From: Actinomycetota bacterium
GTDB lineage: Bacteria > Actinomycetota > Geothermincolia > Geothermincolales > RBG-13-55-18
Assembly: GCA_040757835.1 (NCBI GenBank)
Contig: JBFLWJ010000004.1
Span: 1 to 64,000, forward strand
Direction: 5' to 3'
DNA: 64,000 nt
The position numbers and the translations under genes are program-made. Shown in pieces: positions 26,407-34,684 of this stretch. Under the pieces are notes generated by a model. That model saw only the letters and a list, made by a program, of their open reading frames with translations. It did no database searches and was not told the origin of the DNA. The number at the start of each line of letters is the position of its first letter. The stretch's first letter is position 1.

Positions 26407-28902
26407 TTAGCCGAGCTCGCGTACAGCTTCGATCATGGCGGTAAGGTTTTCCAGGGGGGTGTTGGGCGAGATGTCACAACCCGGCGCGCATATGAAACAT
26501 GGAACGTGGCTCATCCTGGAACATAGCTCCGCGACCTCCCGCCTTATCCCCTCCGGGGTCCCCTCCTCCAGCACCGCGATGGGGTCGATGTTGCCGACTA
26601 TGATGACGTCCTCGGGTATCCTCGGGACCAGGGAAGGCAGGTCACCCTTGTCCACGCTGATGGCGTCACACCCGGTGCGGACCATGAGTTCGATCAGGTG
26701 GTTGGCGTTGCCGCAGATGTGCAGGATGGTCGGCACGGGGCAGGCGTCGATGACCTCCTTGACGTATTTCCCCATGAACTCCCAGGCGTGTTTTCTGGAC
26801 AGCATGCTCCCGGTGGGCTCGCCGATCAGCACGGCGTCCGCACCCGCGGCCACGTAGGCCAGGGCGACCGTCCTGCACACCTCGGTCGAATATTCCAACA
26901 ACCTCGCCACGTATTCGGGATCGGTGATGATGCTCGAAGCCACGTTCTCAGCTCCGCCCAGCTCGCATGCGATAGTCAGAGGGCCGCCGACTGCGCACCC
27001 GCAGGATATGCCGTACCTGGCGCTGATGAGTCGGATGGCCTCCATCATCTGGGGCAGGCGGCCGTCCCGGTGGGGGTCGGGGATCACGAGTTTCTCCAGC
27101 TCCTCGAGAGTAGGCGCGGGATGGGTGATTACGCAGGGGACCCCGATCTCGGGATATGCGACTTCGCAGCCGCAGGCCTGGGGCTCGATGGAACCGTCGA
27201 CGATCCCCAACAGCATATCCGATTTGAACATCCTGACCATTTCGTTGACGGTGTCGAAATTCACCATGGCGTCCTTGGTGGCCTGCTCGAAAGTCCTCCC
27301 CAGGTGCTTGTTTACCGGGGCGGCGCAGGGCACGCTAACGATAGGCCTCCCCCCCAGCCTTACGACGTATCTCAGCGGCATCCTGCGCAGGAGTGATCTC
27401 TTGATGGTACACATGATACGGCTGTTCTCCCTGGTTCCGGCCCAGTAAGAGATGTCGGTCGGTGCGGGAAGCGCACCTTTTAGGGCCTGGACTGGCGGAG
27501 ACGAGACCACGGCCCGCGCCGCCGCTTCCGCCCGTATGCGGGCGTCGAACAGGAGCCTCTTTCCGCCCAGGTATGCAGAGGTGAGGGTCGGAGTCAGCAA
27601 GGCCGCGGCCCGCGACGCCACTTCGCGCGCGGCCGGCTTGGCCAGCAAGCTGGAGAGGAAAGTGGGCGGGAATGGCAGGGAGCCGAGGGCAAGCTCCGTC
27701 TTCTCCCCGGAGGGGATCTCATCTATGAACATCCTCTTCTCCCCGGACTTCAGGTGGTCGATGACCCCGTCGGCCATTACCCCCATGATCTGCCAGGCCC
27801 TCTCGTCGTGTATGTCCTGCAGGGGTTCTTCCCCCGCTGCCATGCGCACCAGCTCGAAGACGTGATGGATGGGCAGACTCGAGCCGCTCAGCACCCGGGC
27901 CACGCAGAGAGCCCACAGGCAGCCGGTGCAGTAGACCACCAGGCCCTCGGCCCCCGTGGCCTCCGCTTCCCTCAACCTGGCCACCATCTGGGTAAGCATG
28001 TCGGTGAGGCTGAAGGCGCGCGAACCTCCACCCAGGCCACAACAGGCCGCCCTCTCCCGGGTGCGCTCCATTTCCACAAGTCCGCCACCCAGAAGGGAGA
28101 CGATCTCCCTCACTCTATCCATCATTGGTCGGAAGTCACGTGACATACAGTTGTCGTGTACGGTAAGTCTCTTTCCCAGATGCTTGGTCGCTAAGATCTT
28201 CCCGTCGGCTATACGCTGCCGCAGCCACTCGGAGATGTGGGTAACCTCAAGATCCATCCTGAACCCGAAGAGGTCATGCTTCATGAGCATATCGTAACCG
28301 TCGGTCTCGCAGACCACCCTCTTCACCCCCAGCTTCGCGAGGGTCTTGATGATGAAGCCAAGGGCCTGGCTAGCGGGGTCCATGTACCCCGGCACGGCGT
28401 AGAAAGCCCCGGCGTCCAGTCTCTCGCCGCAGAGTACGGCCATATCCCCCAGCAGGGGTGAGTCATAGAGATAGGGGACAAGCAAAGAGTTGTTTCCTGG
28501 CAGGAAGACCTCTTCGCCCTTCTGCGGGGAGTCCCATCTTTTCATCACCTCGCGCTCCCGTTCGGTGAGCTTCCCCCTCAACGCCGTGAAGACGTTAGGA
28601 GGGAAGTGGGGTGCGAGCAGCCCGAATATGCTGCTTATCCCCCGGCCCTCGCAGCGATAATTGCGCAAGGCGCTGACCAGCCCCCAGGGGTTGCATCCGT
28701 TGGGGCAGAGGGCGTTGCACACCCGGCAGGAGGTACACCGGCCCAGGACGTACCTGGGCCTCCCCTTGATGGCCAGGTCGATCTCCTCTCTGGCTATACG
28801 CAGTGGAAGACCCATCTCCGGGCACTCCGAAAAGCAGATGCCGCAGAGGTCGCAAGCCTCGCGGTTGAAGAAAACCTCCAGGTCCAGGGGTCTTATGTTC
28901 AC
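26407..28902 (-). CDS. Fusion of Hdr/GlpC-like Fe-S protein and UroD/MtaA-like methyltransferase
   Basis: An 831-residue fusion. The N-terminal part has two [4Fe-4S] motifs (C17-x2-C20-x2-C23-x3-C27 and C56-x2-C59-x2-C62-x3-C66). A CCG-type cysteine-rich domain follows, with HDNCMSRDF, ERAACCGLGGG and VVYCTGCLWAL near 268-345, as in HdrD, GlpC or LutA. A linker of about 100 residues follows. From about 500 to the end lies a UroD/MtaA-type barrel with the zinc ligands of methylcobamide methyltransferases: HICGN and CAPGCDIS. GTG 28902 follows GGAGG. It could couple electron input to corrinoid methyl transfer or reactivation; the reaction is not known. Neighbours are a second MtaA-like protein and a corrinoid protein. 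Confidence 0.85.
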   Translation of the reverse strand: MNIRPLDLEVFFNREACDLCGICFSECPEMGLPLRIAREEIDLAIKGRPRYVLGRCTSCRVCNALCPNGCNPWGLVSALRNYRCEGRGISSIFGLLAPHFPPNVFTALRGKLTEREREVMKRWDSPQKGEEVFLPGNNSLLVPYLYDSPLLGDMAVLCGERLDAGAFYAVPGYMDPASQALGFIIKTLAKLGVKRVVCETDGYDMLMKHDLFGFRMDLEVTHISEWLRQRIADGKILATKHLGKRLTVHDNCMSRDFRPMMDRVREIVSLLGGGLVEMERTRERAACCGLGGGSRAFSLTDMLTQMVARLREAEATGAEGLVVYCTGCLWALCVARVLSGSSLPIHHVFELVRMAAGEEPLQDIHDERAWQIMGVMADGVIDHLKSGEKRMFIDEIPSGEKTELALGSLPFPPTFLSSLLAKPAAREVASRAAALLTPTLTSAYLGGKRLLFDARIRAEAAARAVVSSPPVQALKGALPAPTDISYWAGTRENSRIMCTIKRSLLRRMPLRYVVRLGGRPIVSVPCAAPVNKHLGRTFEQATKDAMVNFDTVNEMVRMFKSDMLLGIVDGSIEPQACGCEVAYPEIGVPCVITHPAPTLEELEKLVIPDPHRDGRLPQMMEAIRLISARYGISCGCAVGGPLTIACELGGAENVASSIITDPEYVARLLEYSTEVCRTVALAYVAAGADAVLIGEPTGSMLSRKHAWEFMGKYVKEVIDACPVPTILHICGNANHLIELMVRTGCDAISVDKGDLPSLVPRIPEDVIIVGNIDPIAVLEEGTPEGIRREVAELCSRMSHVPCFICAPGCDISPNTPLENLTAMIEAVRELG

Positions 28903-28932
28903 GGGATTCCCTCCATTGATGAAGTCAACATC

Positions 28933-29919
28933 TCAGCTTGTTCCACTGCCCCCTTCAACCAGTGCCTCGATGTTCTCGAAGGGTGTGTCCAGAGGCAGGT
29001 CGCAGCCCGAACTGAATATAAAGTTGTCCCAGCAGCCCATGGCCGAACGCAGGGCGTCTACCCCCGCTCTAACCGCCTCCGGGCCCTTCTCCAGCATCAC
29101 CTCGACGGGGGCGATGTTGCCTATGAGGAAGAGGTCGGGAGGAACGGCTTCGGCCACCGCGGCCATGTCTATCGGGCTGTCCAGGGAAAGACCTTCTACA
29201 CCCGTCCTGATCATTTCCGGGATGAGATGGGTCGATTCTCCACAGATATGCAGGATGGGGGAGGCACCGCCCCTGCGTATCAACTCGGCGATTTCACATA
29301 TATAAGGAAAAGAGTATCGCTCGAATGATGCGGGAGAAAGGATCACCGGGGTGGGCTCCAGAATGATCACGAGGTCCGCACCTGCTTCACACAGAGCATA
29401 AGCATAGTCCTTGATCACCACGGTTGTGAATGAGAGCAGGCCTTCCACAAATGCCCTGTCCCGGATGGTGGAGGTGGCCAGGTGTTCGGCCCCGGCCAGC
29501 TCTCCCGCCAGGGTGAAAGGCCCGATGACATAGGCGCCCACCGGGATGTCCAGCCTTGCCTTCAGCATCGATACGGCAGCCGTAAACGACGGCATCCTGC
29601 CGTCTCGTGATGGGTCGGGCCTCTTCAGGGAGCTGAAGGATGCGATGGACTTGATGGGATGCAACGAGGTGCTGGGGGGCCCGTCCTCGGGCATGGTCAC
29701 GGGGATGCCTGCGGCCTCCGCCTCCACCGTCAAGTCCATGAGGGCGAAGACCGCATCGGGCATAAACTTCTCAGCCAGCGCCTCTATCGTGCTCACGTGG
29801 GCCGCGGCATCGCTGAGGGCCTCCCTTACCGAAAACCCGTTCAACCGCACTCCCGGATACCCCATCAGGGGCACGACGGGCACCCTGCCCAGGGAGGCGG
29901 CCCAGTCCGGCAACCTCAT
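28933..29919 (-). CDS. UroD/MtaA-family corrinoid methyltransferase
   Basis: A 328-residue member of the uroporphyrinogen decarboxylase/MtaA-MtbA-CmuA superfamily. The zinc-site residues of the methylcobamide-dependent branch are present (HICGE with His and Cys, and SSGCDLP with a second Cys), which argues against a true haem-pathway decarboxylase. It probably moves a methyl group between a substrate or thiol and the corrinoid protein encoded just upstream. ATG 29919 overlaps that gene's stop (ATGA); GTG 29925 is an alternative. No coenzyme M genes are seen, so the thiol acceptor is open. Confidence 0.85.
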   Translation of the reverse strand: MRLPDWAASLGRVPVVPLMGYPGVRLNGFSVREALSDAAAHVSTIEALAEKFMPDAVFALMDLTVEAEAAGIPVTMPEDGPPSTSLHPIKSIASFSSLKRPDPSRDGRMPSFTAAVSMLKARLDIPVGAYVIGPFTLAGELAGAEHLATSTIRDRAFVEGLLSFTTVVIKDYAYALCEAGADLVIILEPTPVILSPASFERYSFPYICEIAELIRRGGASPILHICGESTHLIPEMIRTGVEGLSLDSPIDMAAVAEAVPPDLFLIGNIAPVEVMLEKGPEAVRAGVDALRSAMGCWDNFIFSSGCDLPLDTPFENIEALVEGGSGTS

Positions 29920-30545
29920 GGACACAGCTCCCTCGCGGCTTTTACCGCCTCGTTGGCATCCTCGCAGTAGACATCTGCCCCGATACGCCGGGCGAACTCG
30001 GGGGTGATGGCGGCTCCCCCCACCATCACCTTGGTGTGCTCCCTGATCCCCGCCTCCACGAGCATATCCATGGTGTCCTGCATGCTGCGCATGGCCGTGG
30101 TGAGAAGGGAGGACATGCCCAGGATATCGGCGTCCATCTCCTCCACCGCCGCGACGAAGTCCTCGGAACTCACATCCACTCCCAGGTTGTTCACCTGGAA
30201 ACCGGCACCCTGCAGCATCATGGCCACGATGTTCTTTCCGATCTCGTGCAGGTCCCCCTTGACCGTCCCGATGACCACCTTGGCGGCCGGCCTCTCATCG
30301 CTCTGGGCTAACACGGGTTCGAGCAAAGCCAGGGAGGCCTGCATGGCGTGGGCCGCCACCAGCACCTCCGGGACGAAGTACTCCTGCTCCTCGAATTTCT
30401 CCCCTACCGCCTGCATGGCCGGGATCATGTATTTGTCCATGATCTCTTTGGGGGAGATACTGTCATCCAGAAGGGCCTGGGTGATGTCCGGGGTATCGTC
30501 TATCCGGCCCTCGATGATGGCCTCCATCAGTTCCTCGCCGAGCAT
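29916..30545 (-). CDS. Corrinoid protein (MtaC/MtbC-like)
   Basis: A 209-residue cobalamin-binding protein, the methyl carrier of a methyltransferase system. The N-terminal helical cap (B12-binding 2 domain) covers about residues 1-85. The Rossmann-like domain then holds GTVKGDLHEIGKNIV, in which Asp98-x-His100-x2-Gly103 gives the base-off/His-on cobalt ligand. SSLLTT and VGGAAI are the other loops that hold the nucleotide tail. A G-rich Shine-Dalgarno site lies before ATG 30545. It is followed by two UroD/MtaA-type genes in the same operon. No MtaB/MtbB/MttB-type substrate methyltransferase is recognisable nearby, which is unusual. Confidence 0.93.
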   Translation of the reverse strand: MLGEELMEAIIEGRIDDTPDITQALLDDSISPKEIMDKYMIPAMQAVGEKFEEQEYFVPEVLVAAHAMQASLALLEPVLAQSDERPAAKVVIGTVKGDLHEIGKNIVAMMLQGAGFQVNNLGVDVSSEDFVAAVEEMDADILGMSSLLTTAMRSMQDTMDMLVEAGIREHTKVMVGGAAITPEFARRIGADVYCEDANEAVKAARELCP

Positions 30546-30603
30546 TTACAACCCCCTTGTCTCTTCACGCTGCATTCCCGCCGTTGCTACTGCAGCTGTC
30601 CGT

Positions 30604-31095
30604 TCAACCGCCAGGTAATAGCGCCTTTTTACGCGCGTTTTCGCCCGCCCACTGAAGGATCCTGTGGCCCGAATCTGCATGCCGTTTGTAAAGGTAGAGC
30701 CACCAAACAAGGCGAAACAGCGGGTTATAGGTCTTCATGTCGAACCCTATGCTCAAACGGCAGCTATCGGGCTCCAAAGGATCGATGGATATCTGCCAGC
30801 TCCCCCTGACCGGCCCGGTAAGGAAGAGGAGATCGGCGCCGCGGTCCTCGACGACCTCCCGGGCATAGACCTTTATATGCACGCCGCGCCCGGGGGAGAA
30901 GTCATAGAGGTTTCCCCACTCCAGTCGAGGCCGGTTGCAGGACACCTTCAACCCCAGCTCCCCGAAGAGGGCGAACAGGTCGGCGTGGTTACCGAAAAGC
31001 CCGAACACGTTCGATGCCGGTGCCTCTATCTTCCTTGATATGGTCTGGTCATCGAGGGTGGTGTATCTTTTCCATAATCCGCTGATGATGATCAC
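30604..31095 (-). CDS. SRPBCC-type ligand-binding protein
   Basis: A 163-residue protein that looks like a START/SRPBCC fold: an opening SRKIEAPASNVFGLFGNHADL, alternating strands, and a closing helix (RILQWAGENARKKALL). Such proteins bind hydrophobic ligands or act as cyclases/hydratases. The GTG start at 31095 lies four bases after the stop of the decarboxylase-like gene, so they are cotranscribed. No catalytic residues can be named. It belongs to the operon controlled by the palindromic promoter at 31959-32003. Confidence 0.5.
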   Translation of the reverse strand: MIIISGLWKRYTTLDDQTISRKIEAPASNVFGLFGNHADLFALFGELGLKVSCNRPRLEWGNLYDFSPGRGVHIKVYAREVVEDRGADLLFLTGPVRGSWQISIDPLEPDSCRLSIGFDMKTYNPLFRLVWWLYLYKRHADSGHRILQWAGENARKKALLPGG

Positions 31096-31098
31096 CGC

Positions 31099-31926
31099 CT
31101 AGCTTTTCACGAAGAAGATGGAGTCATCGATGACGAATTCTATCTTCCGGAAGAGGAAACTCAAGGCAGGTCGCGAGATCTCTTCCGGCATCATTATCCC
31201 CAGGTCCGTGAGGTAATCTATGCGGCCGACCTTGGCCCGAGCGGGAAGCGGTCTGATCACCTTGAACCGCTGGTCGGGCATGGTAAGCACCCCCTCCCGC
31301 GGCCACGGAAAGAGGAAAGGCGCGGCGTTGAACAGGGCCGGCTTTATCAGCAGCCGACCCAGGAGAGCTCGGGGGGAACCTCTCATGGCCGACATGGCCT
31401 CGAACTCGATCCGCAGCGGGTGATCGCTCTGGTTCTCCACCTTCAGGTAGCCCACGCCGATCTCCGTAGTCGGGTTCTGCAGCAGCTTGGGCCAGCCCGC
31501 CTGTTCGATCCCCAGGCGCGTGGCTTCGGGATGGTTGAGTTCCATGCGGTAGGCGTGCATTCCCACCAGGCCGTTGACGTTGACCGGCGAGAAATAACAT
31601 ATCTCGTTGAAGGGCTTGTCCACCACCGGCTTAAAGCCGTCGGCGCGGCCGACGTAGTGAAAATGCATGGCGATCACTCCTACCACCGAACGCCCCAGGA
31701 TCTTCAACGGCTTGTAATCCGGAGGGAGGTGCACCTCCAGCCGTTGGGGTGGCACGAGGTAGAGCGCCGCTGCCGCCGCCCTGGACCTGAAGATGTAGGG
31801 AGGGGGATAGGGGGCTTGCAGGCACTCGGCCAGGGGGATCGGGCTTCTGCTGTACCCCGGCGGCGGGCAGGCCGTTCCGCCTAAAACCTTTACACTTAAA
31901 GCTGGGTTTACATCCCTAAGTAACAT
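31099..31926 (-). CDS. Acetoacetate-decarboxylase-superfamily protein
   Basis: A 275-residue protein similar to the acetoacetate decarboxylase superfamily. AYRMELNHPEATRLGIEQ followed by AGWPK matches the GRE..GFPK segment, where a lysine forms the Schiff base in decarboxylases. The preceding YFSPVNVNGLVGMHAY fits the superfamily core. Many members are not decarboxylases but hydratase or cyclase-like, so activity is open. ATG 31926 is preceded by GAGGGAG at good distance; a start at 31950 would add eight residues. It is the first gene of the operon whose promoter carries the GAATGA-N4-TCATTC operator. Confidence 0.6.
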   Translation of the reverse strand: MLLRDVNPALSVKVLGGTACPPPGYSRSPIPLAECLQAPYPPPYIFRSRAAAAALYLVPPQRLEVHLPPDYKPLKILGRSVVGVIAMHFHYVGRADGFKPVVDKPFNEICYFSPVNVNGLVGMHAYRMELNHPEATRLGIEQAGWPKLLQNPTTEIGVGYLKVENQSDHPLRIEFEAMSAMRGSPRALLGRLLIKPALFNAAPFLFPWPREGVLTMPDQRFKVIRPLPARAKVGRIDYLTDLGIMMPEEISRPALSFLFRKIEFVIDDSIFFVKS

Positions 31927-31958
31927 GACGATGACTCCCTCGCCGTACATCGATTGTG

Positions 31959-32003
31959 GAATGATAATTCATTCATTTTATAATCAGATGTCCGTACTGT
32001 CAA
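31959..32003 (-). promoter_or_regulatory. Promoter plus GAATGA-N4-TCATTC operator (leftward)
   Basis: Read on the minus strand: TTGACA (32003-31998), a 17-base spacer, TAAAAT (31980-31975), then immediately the palindrome GAATGA-ATTA-TCATTC (31974-31959). The operator would cover the transcription start. It drives the decarboxylase-like/SRPBCC operon and probably the corrinoid genes beyond. The identical plan recurs at 33361-33406. Confidence 0.8.
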
Positions 32004-32169
32004 GACAGCGGAACATCTCGGAAAAAAGCCATAAATACAGGAATAATGCGCCTCATAAGGATCAGTTGTTTTTAACGGGGTCTCCGGCGAAAATCCATGG
32101 ACGAATATCAATATATAATATATAATATGCGATATTAATAGATGCGGAGATTGGATTCCGGCGGAGGGG

Positions 32170-33036
32170 TCATTCCCTGATCAGTATGCCGTTCAACAGC
32201 GCGTCGGCGAAATTGTCGATCAGGGTCTCCGGCGAATAACTGTCGTCCTGGGATATCAGGTAACCCATCATGAGGACCATCCCGAAGAGCTCGTAGGAAG
32301 CGGCCTTGGGGTCTATATCCCTGATAAGGCCCATGCTTACGGCATCATCAAGGTCCTCGATCATTGCGCCGGTGTATTTGGCGATCAGGGTCGCGGCCTT
32401 GCTGGAGAAGTCGGCATCCTCACCCACAGCCTCTCCCTCCAGGATGAACATGATGTCCTTGATCTGGTTGTAGTTGCCGAGGAAAGCCAGGCCCTTTTTT
32501 CTTATCCTTGCGATGGGGTTATCCTCGGTCTCGTTGATGCGGTCCATCTTCTCCAGTACGATGTCTATGATGCCGTCCACGGCGGCAAGGAGCAGGTTCT
32601 TTTTACCTGGGAAGTAGTTGTAGATCGTGCCGACTCCGCAGCCGATCCTCTCCGCGATATCGCTGATCTTGGTCTCGTGGTATCCCTTGTGGGAGAAGGA
32701 CAGAATCGCCGCATCGACTATCTCCGCGCGCCGGCCTTCTGGCTTTCCCTCCGTGTTAACGGGGGCTTTAACATCGGGAACACCTTGCGTTCCAGATGCC
32801 AACGGACCTTCCTTTTCCAGGATTTCTTTTACCGCCTCCAGCCTCAAGTACCTCGACTTGAGTTCCACAATACGGGATATGAGGCGCGTGTAGTCCTCGG
32901 AAAAAATGCGTGTGCCTCCCTTGGTCCGGGGTGGCGGGGGTATAAGCCCGATCCGCTCGTAGTTGTTTATCATCGCCGGCGTACAGCGCTCCCCGGTCCT
33001 CTCCTCTACAGACCTGCAGATTTCCTTCAGCTTCAT
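32170..33036 (-). CDS. MerR-TetR fusion transcriptional regulator
   Basis: A 288-residue regulator with two DNA-binding domains. Residues 1-75 form a MerR-type winged helix (TPAMINNYERIGLIPPPPRT, then GGTRIFSEDYTRLISRI). After a linker, a TetR domain starts near 100 (RRAEIVDAAILSFSHKGYHE, with helix-turn-helix ISDIAERIGCGVGTIYNYFP), and a TetR ligand-binding region completes the protein. ATG 33036 is used because GGAGG lies just before it; a TTG at 33051 would place that site inside the gene. It sits between two transcription units with identical palindromic operators and is their most likely regulator. Confidence 0.88.
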   Translation of the reverse strand: MKLKEICRSVEERTGERCTPAMINNYERIGLIPPPPRTKGGTRIFSEDYTRLISRIVELKSRYLRLEAVKEILEKEGPLASGTQGVPDVKAPVNTEGKPEGRRAEIVDAAILSFSHKGYHETKISDIAERIGCGVGTIYNYFPGKKNLLLAAVDGIIDIVLEKMDRINETEDNPIARIRKKGLAFLGNYNQIKDIMFILEGEAVGEDADFSSKAATLIAKYTGAMIEDLDDAVSMGLIRDIDPKAASYELFGMVLMMGYLISQDDSYSPETLIDNFADALLNGILIRE

Positions 33037-33360
33037 TCGCTTATCCTCCAAGAGATATACGATATCCCATCTGGTATTCTATCAATTAAACATCACCACC
33101 TATGCCAGCTCTTTAACTTCGTGACTCCGCCTGCATAACGACCACTCGGAATGCCAGCTGTTCTTATATAGTATATTATATAACATATTGTAAAACTAAT
33201 ACAGATCACCCCTCATCACCTCGATGCCTCCATCTAAAGGAGTGGGATTCGATGAATATGGTTCACCATCCATTAAACCCCATTCTATGATGCTGCTGAA
33301 GATATGAGATAGATGGCTATGCGATTCTTTGGATAACCAGGATAATGGATTATCTGGAGC
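33037..33360. other. AT-rich gap upstream of the regulator
   Basis: No gene is seen. The centre (about 33160-33195) is very AT-rich with TATATAGTATATTATATAAC-like sequence, and probably contains the regulator's own leftward promoter. No copy of the GAATGA-N4-TCATTC palindrome is present here, so autoregulation through that site is not supported. Confidence 0.45.
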
Positions 33361-33406
33361 TTGACAAGCCGGGTTGCCTCGTTCTAGTATGAATGAACCA
33401 TCATTC
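33361..33406 (+). promoter_or_regulatory. Promoter plus GAATGA-N4-TCATTC operator (rightward)
   Basis: TTGACA (33361-33366), an 18-base spacer, TAGTAT (33385-33390), then directly the palindrome GAATGA-ACCA-TCATTC (33391-33406), placed over the expected start point. It precedes the acyl-CoA dehydrogenase operon by about 70 bases and has the same architecture as the leftward promoter at 31959-32003. Confidence 0.8.
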
Positions 33407-33478
33407 GATTATCATATAAGGAATGTATGAATAAGACCATCTTGCCAGATATATTTGGTTTGAGGAAAGGGGTAACGG

Positions 33479-34651
33479 ATGGTAGATTTCGCGCTCACCG
33501 AGGAGGAACAGGACACGAGGCGCATGCTCAGGGAGTTCGCGTTGAACGAGATCAGGCCCAGGGCGATAGAGGTTGACAAGGATCCTGAACATAAGTTCGA
33601 CTGGGAGATCATCAGGAAGGCCGCTGAGCTTGACATACTCGGCATGCCCATACCGGAGGCATATGGCGGGGCTGGAATGCCGCTCTTCTCACTGGTGCTG
33701 GCCATAGAGGAGATCGCCTACGGTGACGCGGGCATCGCTACAACCATAGGGATAAACTGGGCCAATATTGCCCTCATCCTCATTGAGGGAAAGCCGGAAA
33801 ATTATAGCAAGTACCTCCCCTTGTTGGCCTCTCGGGAAGGCATGTTGAGCTGCAACGCCTGCACGGAGGCCTCGGGAGGATCGGATTGCGCCACCTACTC
33901 GCGTTATATCCCAGGCACCCACAAGACGATGGCCAGGAAGGACGGCAGCGATTACGTGCTCAATGGCACCAAGACCTTCATCACCAACGCAGGCGTGGCG
34001 GATCTATACCTCATCCTGGCATCGCTGGAGGGCTACGAGGGGCGTGACAGCACCGCCTTCTTCTACGTGCCCGGAGACGCACCCGGGCTGTCCATAGGAA
34101 AGGTCGAGGACAAGATGGGCCAGCGCACGTCTCCCACGGCGGATGTGGTCCTCAGCGACGTGCGCGTACCGCAGGAGAACGTCTTCGGGGAACCGGGCAA
34201 GGGCGTATGGTACGTAGAGAACTGTCTCTTCCCCATCTCCCGGGGAGCCGTCGGGGCCCTTTCCGTAGGCATTGCGCAGGCGGCGTACGATGAAGCCCTG
34301 GCTTACGCACGGGAGAGGAAGCAGGGCGGGAAGCGGATAATCGAGCATCAGGCGGTGGCGTTCAAACTGGTGGACATGCTGACCAATATAGAGGCGGGCA
34401 GGGCCCTGGCCTGGAAATCCGCCTGGGCCAACATAACCACCTTTGGTGCGAGCCCCGAGCTCTCCTGTATGGCCAAGGTCTTCTGCACGGATATGGCCAT
34501 GCGCGTGACCATCGACGCGGTGCAGATCTTCGGCGGCTACGGCTATATGAAGGACTACCCGGTGGAGAAGTTCATGCGGGACGTCAAGCTCACCCAGATT
34601 TACGAAGGGACCAACGACATCAACCGGCTGGATATATCCTGCTATCTATAG
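33479..34651 (+). CDS. Acyl-CoA dehydrogenase
   Basis: An FAD flavoenzyme of 390 residues that inserts a double bond into an acyl-CoA thioester. The N-terminal helical domain (ALTEEEQDTRRMLREFA), the middle beta domain (NACTEASGGSDCATYS, then VLNGTKTFITNAGVADLY) and the C-terminal helices (IFGGYGYMKDYPVEKFMRD) are all present. The catalytic glutamate is in QIYEGTNDI. A GGGG-rich ribosome-binding site precedes it. It is the first gene of the rightward regulon operon with the DapA-like, VOC and flavodoxin-fusion genes. The chain or ring type of its substrate cannot be told. Confidence 0.93.
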   Translation: MVDFALTEEEQDTRRMLREFALNEIRPRAIEVDKDPEHKFDWEIIRKAAELDILGMPIPEAYGGAGMPLFSLVLAIEEIAYGDAGIATTIGINWANIALILIEGKPENYSKYLPLLASREGMLSCNACTEASGGSDCATYSRYIPGTHKTMARKDGSDYVLNGTKTFITNAGVADLYLILASLEGYEGRDSTAFFYVPGDAPGLSIGKVEDKMGQRTSPTADVVLSDVRVPQENVFGEPGKGVWYVENCLFPISRGAVGALSVGIAQAAYDEALAYARERKQGGKRIIEHQAVAFKLVDMLTNIEAGRALAWKSAWANITTFGASPELSCMAKVFCTDMAMRVTIDAVQIFGGYGYMKDYPVEKFMRDVKLTQIYEGTNDINRLDISCYL

Positions 34652-34684
34652 ATATCTTCAGGGACTATTTAGGAGGTGGTCGGT

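Noticed and set aside
28933..29919. Haem-pathway uroporphyrinogen decarboxylase (hemE)
   Set aside because: The zinc-ligand motifs HICG and GCD and the adjacent corrinoid protein point to the MtaA/CmuA branch, and no other haem genes are present.
33037..33051. TTG 33051 as start of the MerR-TetR gene
   Set aside because: It would place the GGAGG ribosome-binding site inside the coding sequence; ATG 33036 has correct spacing.
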